The notes beneath the pieces were generated by a model that worked only from the letters and a program-made list of their open reading frames with translations, made no database searches and was not told the origin of the DNA. This document shows positions 29,501 to 41,500 of a stretch of 64,000 bases of DNA, piece after piece. Source of the stretch: Drosophila persimilis (lineage: Eukaryota > Arthropoda > Insecta > Diptera > Drosophilidae); assembly GCF_003286085.1 (NCBI RefSeq), contig NW_020825294.1, forward strand, positions 3,410,001 to 3,474,000, given 5' to 3'. Made by a program: the position numbers and the translations under genes. How positions within the stretch are numbered: position 1 is the stretch's first letter; each line of letters begins with the position of its first letter.

Positions 29501-32500
29501 AATATAAGGTAACAGGAAACGCCTTCCGCAGACAAACAGACAGGACCAGGGGGAGATAGCTGTCAGGATAAGGACTTTACTGCGCCCTCTTCAACGTTTT
29601 AATGGCTTTCAAAAAGATGCAACAACACAAAAGCTTTCTCATGTGGCTTTAATATTTTTAATTGCTTTAATTTAATTATGCCTTCGCATATAATTTCACA
29701 TGTGCATAATTAAGAACCAAAGTGGAGCACGGGATGGAAAGTGGAAGCTACGCACTCCGAAAATTCGCGGTCTCCGTGGCGTATGTGTAATGTAGTCAAA
29801 ACCTCACTCCGTGTCATGTCAAGAGCTCTGCCAGTTGTGCGCCCCCCGACTAGTGGCAGGCAGCCACGGGCCTCCTGACAGGTGCGTCGACTGAGTGGCA
29901 AGTAGATTTGCGGCACCGCATAAGTGATATGTTAAATGTCAAAGCGGCTAACAAATGACATCGAAATGCAACCAAAAATGGTACACGAATTGTGAGTTGG
30001 ATTTTACAAGATTTTTGTTGTCACGGCTTTAAATAAAAATTCGTATAAATTTAATATGAAAGCCAACACAAACTTTAATTGAATTTAAGATATATTAAAG
30101 AGCTCAAATAATTTTAATACAAATTTGTAAACTTTTTTTACCGCTTTTAATAGAAATTTATCTTTTCAAAAATAAAAATATTTGGTTTACAAAAAAAAAT
30201 ATCTCATGGAATATATTATTGTGCACTCCGTTTTGAACCATTCGCTTGTGCAAGGGATCGACTTTTCTGCGTCGCCAAAGACTGCGGATTTGTTGCTAAA
30301 ATTTTTTAGATTTAAAGATCCTACGTTGTACGATTCTGGGACCCACATAGCTGCTCCGACGAGCGGAACAGACAAAGCCGAAGCCACTAAGCCGAGTAGA
30401 CTGCGGGCCGCGGTCGGAGACGAATACCCTACCATTTTGCTTGTTGAAAAAAATTTCAACTTGTTTCACTTAGAAAATATACGAATAAATAAAATATCTT
30501 CTGAGACAGAAAGCTTTAGGTACATAACTATCAGAAGTTTTCAAGTTTAATTTCAGTGAAGTAAAAAAAAAAAAAAACCTTTGATTTTGATAATTTTTAA
30601 ATTTGAAGTAATAAAGTGTACCATAGATAAAATTCCTTAGGTACGTATTTACTGTATGTATTTACTGAAGCTCAAAATAAATCCCATCAACACCAAATAC
30701 GCAATAATAATCCTCTTACTATGAGCACTGACAATACGCCCGAAACATATTGATCCATAAACTCCACAGCAGCTTTGTACATCAAGGTTACCCAACAATA
30801 AGCCCTTAAGAACCCATCGACACCTTGTTAGATCCACGTAATATCTGCGCACAATGCAAAAACAACTCAATTTCGTCTGGCTGGTTAATAAACATATCAC
30901 TTTAAATCTTCAAATCTGTCAATCACTGGTTCCTTTTTCACACGAAAATCTCCTGCCTACACTGCCCCTTAAACACAATTTCTGAGGGAATAAAAAACAA
31001 AGAGAACTTTTGATTAATTGCTTTACAACCCATTGGGCATAAATTTCAGTGTCTGGCGTGTTGTTCGAGCCTCGTTCATGAGGCGGAAACATGAAGAGGC
31101 AGTGAAATAGGGAAAACATGATTGATTGCCGTTTTTAATGACCACAAAAACCAAAAGCAGGGCTTCGAACAATATCTAGGGCAAACATTGTAGTTCCATC
31201 TAACCACACAGAGACCGCAATAGGAGGCGGCGGCACCTGGGCTGATGATCAGGAGGCCGGATCTGTACAACGGAAATCACATTTGGCCTCATTAGTGCCG
31301 CACACGTACCACAAAGAGAGACGCCTCCTCCAACTGTACGCAAAACATTTAAACCCACCCGAGAGGCTCGTCACGAAGACACGATGGATGGTATGGCCAA
31401 GTCGAAGGAAATCTGTGTGTGGCCCCAGCGCGCACACATGTCGCATTCGAGTCCATCATCTGGGCTTTGGTCGGCACACGCTCTTGCACTTACGGTAAAT
31501 GTTTGCAAATCTAAGATTGGGATTTATATATACTTAATATAATATACATAATTGATTCACTGATGCCTGGACATGTGTTAAACAGCAACAAAGCAAACAA
31601 CAAGCACACGCAACGGAGAACATTAGCCAAGGATCCGAGACATGCTGAAGGCCACAAGATAATCTGGCAAACAATGGTAAAGGTACAGTCTCGCTTGTGG
31701 ATGGATAGCCAAATCTATCACAGTGTATTATCCAGCATGAAATAGGTGTGCTCCAACAGATCTCCCTCTCTCCCTTGATGTAAAGATTCTGTAGCGCTTT
31801 AATAAATGTATTCTGCCGGGTCTGTTATGAGCTGCGAACAAATAGTGACAAAGGTTAGACAAAGGTTCTGTAGCACTTTTGGAAAACTGTTCGCAAAGTT
31901 TTTAGTGGTTTAAAATAGTGGTCGGAACCCTTATAAATTAAGGCAGTAATTCCCACGACCATTACAGATATATTTATCTTCTCTCCTCCTACAATGCAGG
32001 TTCTATAATAAATACATTAATTAGAGGTTCTTTCCCTAAAAGCCTACAATATTACATTAAATTAAAATATTTTTTCCCATCATTGTGTGCCCATCAGTTT
32101 GGAGCTTCACAGCTGGCCTGCAACTATCAGTTTTTTCCATTGAATAAACATTATGACTTTCGATGGCTCTGACAGCGATTTTCCGCTTCCTTTGCCACTC
32201 AGCCCACCCCTCCCGCTACCCACTATCTCCCCGAGTGCGCCCACACCCACTCCTCCAGTAAACGGAAATTGATTTCACGCTGATATAAATTAAATAACTA
32301 AAATGTGGATGGGTGCCAAACAGGACACGCACGATTGCCACTCAATCGATTTAAAAAAATGCGAAATACGACGGAGGAGGTGGGGGCAAAAACATTTTAT
32401 AATATATCAATAAATATGTAATGACAAACCCAACCAACGTTTTCCTGATCAAAACTGCAAAAAAGAAGTCATGTGGAGGTGGAAAAAAATGCTTTATAAT

Positions 32501-35500
32501 TCAATTGAATTAATGGCACTAACGTTTTCTGTGCGTCGCAGGATATGATTGATATCAAAACATTTTGCAGCAGGAGGAGGAGGAGGATGTGGCATCCAAG
32601 GCAAATGTCAAATATTATTTATGGCAAGGCTCAAGCATCCAGCAGCAGTCCATGAAAAATTTTTGGCCCCTAATGGTAGAGGGCGGAGCAGGTTTTGGTT
32701 TTTTGGGCTATTCGAAAAATATAGCCTACTTTTTTCGGCCCTGAGAAAGTAATTTTAAATTCCCCTCAATTTAAAAGGAAAAATGTAATTAACAAATATT
32801 TCGAATACAAATTGAAATGGTAGATCACGCCAAGGCTGAATGAAAAACATTTTTGCATCTAACGTGCGTACCATAAATATATAAAGAATATAAAGAAACT
32901 TTAATCGGCACACTTTTCACTTCGCAATTCAGTGGAGCTCTTATTTCGTAAGCAAATCAGCTCGTATTGCAAATAAAAAGAATCTTAGTTCACAAAAAAT
33001 TCAAGGTTATACTTAAGTCCTTCAGATACCTATATTTTCAATGATTTTTCCCCACATTTAAGCATTAAATTCGTGAATGGAATAAGCAGTGTTTAAAGCT
33101 TTCCTATACTTATGTGAAGTACCTTAAAAAAAAGTTCTTCGTTCTTCAGACGAGCGGACAGACACATTCAACCTCACTTGGCCCCATTGATTTTTCTATT
33201 CCATTTCTATTTTGGCCGTTTTCGGCAACATTTCAAAGTGCACTTGTGGCAAAAACACTCGCGCGACGAAGAGAGATGCACAGGTATACATATATACCTT
33301 ATATATATTTACATATATAGATGGATACATTTGCTGGATTCGTGCCAAGACTCGGCACACAATACTCCTACAAATATATATACAGACAAAGGGTATATTT
33401 CGGTTAGTTTCACGGCTCGCTCTTCAATTTTTTTTTGGCCAATTTCTTGGCCGAGTAGCACACGTCGCAGTGCAATGCTGAGGGCGGTTCTGCTCGACTT
33501 GTTCGGAAGCCCGTCGGTGGTGTTGGAGGTGCAAGTAAATGCTGGCAGCAGGACCAACTTCCTATCTAACCGCTCTAGGCCGGGTTTTTGTGCACTTTCT
33601 TTTGTTTCCACCCAAAAAGCGGGTTAAGCTTTCGGCCTCAGTGCTTTGCTTTGCTGTGCTGTTCTGTCCGGTCAGGTCCAGGTCTTAACGGACATGAGCA
33701 TCATCAAGACTACAATGTTATGCGCAACGGGAATGCAGGCAAGATTGTCAGATTGGCCCGACGAGTAGACCATTGAGTGGTCGGTCTCCTCCACTCCACT
33801 CCACTCCTTCTCGCCCCTTAAAACTACAGAACTGCAGTTTGACTTTGTCTGAAATCGAATTCGGACAATGACTGGTGTGCCACTGGCTCTGGTTTGCCTG
33901 CCAACTAGTTTAAGGGCAAAGGAATGTTGCACATAGTTAACATGAATAGATGTGGGCGAAGGGAAGGAAACTACAATTCCGATGTTCTATGTATGGGGAA
34001 ATGTGCAGACATAGATGGAGATTTCAGCCAGTAATGGGAAACATAGTTTTGGTAGACAACTGGTATGCGGTATAGACATTCGATAGAGATACTGAATATG
34101 CCAAACGAAAATTCAAATGAAAACGTTCGGATCAGGTTGCGTTCTATGAAACCCATGTAGGAAATAATAGTTTAAAAAGCATTTCTTTGGTTAATAATCA
34201 CCAAGATGGGTTTTGCCTGTCACAAAATGTAAGAAATATCCCACTTTCTGTTGGCTTTTATGGCTCATTTCTCAATTTTTAGATATTTTTTTCCTTTCAA
34301 TACCTCAATTTTAGCTAGTTTGAGGTTCCAAGTCAATTAAAAATGAAGTTCCTTAATCTTTCCCCTTTTTTCGTTCCACTTGGGATGCTACCAGCAATTT
34401 CCTTTCCTTAAAAAGTCCCTGAGGATTTACTTCTAATTGAATTACATGCCACAAATTGCAATTGCAACATGCATAAGCCTCCGATGGCCCCCAACCCACA
34501 GTCCACACTGCACAGAAAGCCCCTTCCAATTAGAGTTTCCTTCGAGGCTTCTCAATAAAACACGAACTAATTAGGCATTCAGGAAACAAGCTTTGGTCAG
34601 GCATGAAGTGGTTCCGAGTGGAGGGACGACCGTTGACGGAAGCCAATCGTATTAGCAGCCAATCAAGGGTATAAGCCACGCACATGCACACAGAAAACAG
34701 AGATCCAAATGAAAGGAATATCCTCACATGCACCTGGCACAGAGATACGGATAGAGGAAAAACACTGGACTTTATGGAGGTTTTTCTGCTGAAAATAAGC
34801 TCCTCTCAATGTCCGCAGAAGTTGATGGTGATGATGATGTTGACGTTGATGTTGCGATGACTTAAACAATTTGAAACATCAACGCACACAAAATCCGAAT
34901 TGTGGATGGATTGGTTACAGTTTTCTCCCCACACACACACACACAAAATCCCGCATCATCTGACAGTCGGGACAGGGTTTGGGCAGGCTTCCCTCAAACA
35001 TATTGCAGCTATATATGCACAGAAACATCCGGTGGCAACTTGCTGAGGCACAGCCGCAGATACATAAGTACCCAGACAGACAAGGGCAAGACGATTCTGT
35101 TGGGGCTTCCATTTGTGCTGCATAGATGATAGACACCAAAATATGCACATTTGCATATCAAGATTTTACAACTGCACAGCAAAACAGAACACAGGCATCG
35201 CCGCTCCTTGGGTTTCGGCACTCCTCTGCAATGAAAGATCTGATTGGTTAAAAGTTGGCCATGGAAACGTTTGGTTCATTAACAAGTCACTAAGATTGAG
35301 ATCAGAGGGTCGGCAAACATTTTGTTGGTGGCAACCACTTTTTTAAACGTGTACCGTGCAACAGGGCACTCTCAGGGCACTCCTAAGCACATAAGATAGG
35401 GCCTTGCCGTCTACCGATTCAGATTATGAGAAGATTTTATGGTTTCAATGAACTATTTACAATTTTTTCAAGCCTCTAAATTCCTTTGAAAAGTCTGCAG

Positions 35501-38500
35501 TAACTAAAAACGATTACCATCCAGCACAAAGAAATAAAACTGTTAGAGAGTTCCAATCACATGACTATATTTTTCACTCAATTTATCCGCAATCATGGGA
35601 ATATGCGGCCAAAAAAGCTTCTTCTTTTAATTTAATAACGTGCTAATGTACATATTCCCTTTGAGGTTCCTAATTTTGGTTCCAATTAGCTCCCCCATGA
35701 TAGTATTTTTCTATTACCCAAAAGCTTTTTAATGTTCTTTAGCTTTTAGTTGCATTTGTATACTTTTAAACTCTGTAAAGAATTACTTAACAAATGAAAA
35801 TCGTATTCATAAACTAATTAAACCAACATGCAACGAAAATCCTGCATGCTTTCTATGCACAAGACTCCGGCTGTCTCTGTGTTAGTTAGTATCTGTGTAA
35901 TGCTAACGAAACTGACTCCCTGAGTACCGTGCATAAATTCATTTCTGCGGAATTATATTTAGATCTTATTCAAATGAATTTGAAACTGAAAGGAGCTTCG
36001 TTTAGGAAGCTCCAAAATGCAGAAATAACTTTACATTCACTAAAAATTTTACTGATTGACAGGAACTACTATTCAAAGTAAAATCTTAGAGGAAGATAAT
36101 GAAGTTAAAGGTATGCCACTGCCACTGTAAACGGATATGAAAACTTTCCTAAATGGATACAAAAAAAAACCTAAACTTTTGAATTCAATTTTGTCGCTTG
36201 AAAGTTCCAACCTCATAGAGATTCTGGCATTTACCTTTTATACAATTACTACAAATTATATCTATTAAATCTATCATGTATCTGAATTTAATCAACTGTC
36301 GCTACCCGCATTAATCAAATTCTCATATTGGCGGGGTGGAATATTGACTTTCATGTCACTAAAAAAAATAAGTAAAAAGAAAACTTTTTATGCAGGAAAC
36401 GCAAACCCCCAGATACAATACGATTCCTCAGACATACAGAGACGGGGCAAGGACCTGCAAAGAACGATGGAAAAGATTAGCAGCCTGGGGGGAGAGTAAG
36501 GATTGCGGACTGCTCGTTCGTATGCGTGTATCCTGTGTCTGCAATCCATCGTTGATGCCCCCCAAAAAGACGACGACGTCGTGACCTCACGACCGCAAGC
36601 ATTTTTCAAATAAACAGACAGCTTTGCATAATTTGATTATGCAATATACGAGAGTATGATATGAATCGGAGGGAGGTAGGGAATGTATATAAAGTTATAT
36701 ATACATATATCCGTATGATTTATGAAAAACACTTTGTGTAAATTATAGGAAAAAAGCACGAGGTTTTGTTTCCCTTGACACTCAATTTTCTTCGTCCTTT
36801 CTTTTTCTCCTGTTTTTTTAGAGGTTTCCGCTTCGCCTTGGGAACCACCATCAATTTTTCAACGGGAAACGGATGCGCACTTAAACGCCATAAAGAATGC
36901 AGCAGCACAAACAATGAAAAGGCCATTAAAATCTTCTGATTTGCGAAATCAGTTTGCCGTTGAAGCTAAGCCAAAGTGCAGCCGACAAACTAATGGCTAT
37001 ATAATGGGGGGCCCCAGCATGGGCTTAATCTCCATTGGGGGTCTCTGGGGGTCTGTGTCCTCTTTCCCCAATTACTCGCAAAATTCAAGTGCATCGCTCA
37101 TTTCAAACATCGCTTTGAGTGTGCAAGGAAAAACTGCAAGTCTCACACAAATACAGCTTTTCCATCCATGTTTTTTATGGGGTTTTTGTGTGTTCCATAT
37201 TTGCCTCAAGCTGAGCCAAAAGCTTTTCCCTTAGACAAAGGCATTAATATGGAGATAGAAAAAAAACATAAAAAAGTCGACTATATAAACATTACATGGG
37301 GCTTTTGTTTGGCTTAAGAAAGCGAGTCTCAGAAGCCAAGTGAAATATGTTGGGCCCCAAGATCAATGGGTCTGGTGGTAAAAGCTTACTGAAACGAAAT
37401 TGAAAACGTAGCCAAACAGTCCCAAGGCATGGAAGGTGCAAGCAAGAAGGTCTGTGTCTACGCAAAATACGAATACAGGTCAAAAGGGTTTCAACTTTCT
37501 AAAGAAATCCAAATGCGAAAACAAACACATATGTATGTGTGTACATAAGAATATACTAAAGATGTGGCTCAACCGTTGAGAGAGCTCATATGCAGAGGAG
37601 GAAAACTTGAGGCAGAGCGAAATCCATAAGAGCCTCAAAAATAACATCTGGGGAAAACGGATTTATCCAGACTGTATTTATGAAACTAATACTAGAATAG
37701 CTCTTTCTAGGTTCTTCTTGGCTCCAAGAAACAGAATTAAGAGCAATCTTCTTATTTAATAAATCTAAATAAATTTTAAATGACTGATTAATGCACAGAA
37801 TGGAAAACTGTAGACGTTTAATCGGCTTTAAATTTAAAGAGAAATAATGACTGTTTAAAAATTAGTTCTTAAACTATTCTTTACACACTCGTATTTCATA
37901 GAGAGATCCCTGTAAGAACTGTAAAATGTCTACTCAACAACCACAATTAAAGAAATATGAGCAAATACACAACTTTTATCTATCTGGACATACCAACCGC
38001 CCCAAACTATACAAATTGATCAAAAATATTGACATTTCTAAAACAAGCGAAAATATTTTATGCAAGAACTAAACTATTATATTCCCAAACACAAACTTCT
38101 GACCAAATAAATCAAAAATAATATTCCACAATATTTTAAAAGCACAAAAATGTATTTTCCCCACTTAAGCTCCACCACAAAAAGGGGTTAACTGTCAGAT
38201 TCAGGGTGTTTGTATACAATACCCCGGATAGCACTAAGTATTACTGGGGGAAATGAGTGGATGGCTGGCTGTGGCGCCCATCAATGCCGATGGCAGCCAC
38301 AGAACAGAAATTCCCCCGTCGGTGGCCTGAAGGCATCGCAAATAAAAATGACAGCCAAACAATCATACGGAAAAAAGCAAACAAGAAACACAGAAAGTAC
38401 GACAATGGGTCGTTCGGTGGATTCTAGACCAGGACAAAGAAGTAGGGGCCACAAAAGCTAACGACAGATATGAGTGGAGTTTTATTTCAATTCCATTACT

Positions 38501-41500
38501 CAGACACGACCAGACATGGAAGCGATATGCACAAGGAGCCGCGACCAAAAATCGATGGCGCTTCCGAAGGTACCGAGTATTTGGCCAATTTTCATCTAAT
38601 TTCTAACGCACGCAATGCAGTTGTTAAGGTAGTTTAGTGGTAGAACGCTCTCCTATATGTTAGCCACGTCACCGTCACCGTCACTCACTCTCTCGCTCTC
38701 TCTCTCTTTGAGAGGTTCTGCCAGTTTGTCAGTAAAGTTTAAAAGTCATGTCTGCCATTTTGGCAACACGTAAATCCGCGCACTTCCTGAAACACCCACC
38801 GTACAAAGTGGAGTCCCCCTGCCCGATGAAGAGCCAATAGAGAGGGTTGGGTTTTGGGGTCCAGGTTTGGGTCAGGCGGCCATGGCAGAGGGTGAGAGTC
38901 CGTAGCTTGAGCTAGAAAATGCCACAACACGTTGTAAAAATCGTTGTGCAATTTTCACGGCTAACGAAGTGGCAGAGAGACCATGGAATTTTATTAGAAA
39001 TTCTAGCGGAAACAGAGAGCTTGTTAGGGCAAATTGCGAGAGAATTTTCCACACAAGATTGATGATTATATGTATGAGAGATGATGAAGGAAAATAAGAA
39101 ATCGTAACTTCTGCCTGCGAAAGAAATTGAGTTTTGGTTAGATCGTTCATTCGTTAAATATTCAACGGTGGATGGGTTGTGTTGTTTGCAAAGAATATTA
39201 AAAATGGAAAAGAAAAATGTGTTCAAATATGAATTCAAACAATGTGAATAATTAAATAGAAACCCGCTGTGATTGTGAACTATTCTTGTTAAGGTTGTCA
39301 CTCGGAAGCATGAAATGAATGAGCGATTGGATTTAAGGAACAGGTTTGAATCTGATCAATGCCCATGAGGTTTCAGATACTTGTACCTTTCCTGATCTGG
39401 AACACATACCATCCGACTCATCTCTGAGTTGATTTTGACATCCATAGCACCAATCAGCACTCTCGAATGAGCGGAATATTCCGTTTTTGTCTTTTTTGAA
39501 GATTTTTAGTATATAGCATATAGTAATAATAAAAGGCAACGTTGAGTAATATATTATTTAAGCAGTAAGCCATATTATTTTGATTTCAATAATCAAATAT
39601 AGTTACGTAATATACTAGATTTTTGTGTTGAAAAATGCCACATGAAAAAACACACACTTCAGGCCATTATTTACCAATGAAACCCCCATTCAACTATGAT
39701 TATATGTATGTACAACTGCATGTATGTATATGTGGCGTTCTCATGAAAAACCCAACCCCTTCCTTCATTCTGTCCTGCCTTGTCAGCCTTGTAATGCATA
39801 TAATAATAAAAAATGCCTTAATCATAAATTCCATATAGGAGAAAGCACACACGATATTATTTACATGACACACTTCACTCATCCACCCCCACACGCACAG
39901 AACACATTCGAGTCGATGACAAACACAACCTTGACCCATAAAAGCTAATCAAATTAATTAACAGCCCCCTCATCAACTGGGATACAATCAGTTCGAATAG
40001 GGCTTGAACACTTGAACTAAACTAGTTAATCCATTTGCTCATTCAGCTCCTAATAAAGCGAGCTTTCGCTCCCATAGACCAGTGCAAGACAAGACAATGA
40101 AAGAAGCCTCTGCGCAACAAAGTTCCTTTAACGCCCCGTCAGCCAGACGCCCAGCCCAATCAATTAAAGACCAACCAAAGGGAATAGAGACCCCTATATT
40201 ACACCCTCATTCGGAGCAGCAGCAGCAGCGGCTAGGGGCAAATGCAGCGCTTGAAACGCATTTTCTTTGTCGACGGCTACATAAATAATTCAAAGTGCGC
40301 CTTCCTTCTTCTTTAGACGACGCCTTTCAATAGCTTTTCAACAGCACAAAAGACTCCACTGGGACAATGGCGATGGAGCGTCTTCTCCTCCATCACACAG
40401 ACAAAACAGTAAGGGGATCCAATGGCAAAGTTAGTTTTATTTGTCTAATGTTGACAGCAACAACTGGAGCCCGACGACTCTGCCACAACAGAACAGGAAG
40501 TACGACAATCTGAAAGTCATTTTAGGGTAATTTGATAGTTGGTTCGTGCAAGAAATGCAAAAGAGTAAAAAGACCAGGAGTTTCGCCTTGTTGAGTTGGA
40601 TATCCCTTTAAAAGTTAATTTCGAATGGATCGAGTGGGTCAACTAGAGGTTGTTGTTCCAATAATACATATTTATGTGGAATATTAAATTGTGGTTAAAT
40701 AGGTTTCCTTTTCCGGCAACTTGTAACAGCGATACGGTAATAGATCTTAAATATTTTAACGAAATTTAGTCTCTATTTAAAAGAAACTTGATTGATATAT
40801 CATTTACTATAATAGTTTTATGAATGAAAGTCTATTTAGTATATTGAAAAACGTTTCAGACCTAAAATCTTTAATCTAGTTTCATCCTCACAAGAACTAG
40901 TTAATGTTTTTTAAAATGAATGCCTCTCCAGCTTAATATCTCACATAGTACTAGAATTTAACTCTTAATTAAGAATTTATTTAGCATAAGGAATATATGT
41001 AATTATCCAGAAAAGGTATCATATACCCTATCGTACCTTTTTCGACTCATACGTGTACTGCCTGAATGAAACTATCGAAACTTTCCTTATACACAAGAAA
41101 ACGCCACTCCTCCAAACTACATTTCAAGACCATAAACCGCTCTCTCACATATGAAATATTAATAATTCATATAAGAAAAAATTTCTTCTAAACGGTTGCC
41201 ACTGGCTCTGCCTTTAAAGTTGAGAAAACTTTAAATATAAAAACGGAAATGTTGAAAGTTCGTGTGCTGGAAGCGAACTCAGATCCAATCAATGTTTCAA
41301 GCTAGTCAAGCGTTTTGATTAAAGAAAGGAAAAAAACCATATAACGGATATGGCAGGACCCAACGCGCCCAGTAGCATGTAGCAGGTGCACGCACACGCC
41401 TTCATTCCACCTATCCCTCTACCTCTACCTCTACCTATGCAATTTTCTATTTTCTATCCATGACAAATGAATAGGTTCTGGCAGTTCTTCTTCGTCTGCT

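Noticed and set aside
30182-30550. 122-codon plus-strand frame in the long intron
   Set aside because: No family resemblance, no codon or splice evidence. It may be a relic but I cannot support a gene.
33178-33627. 149-codon plus-strand frame
   Set aside because: Contains simple TA-rich sequence (YIYIYIYR) and no recognisable domain.
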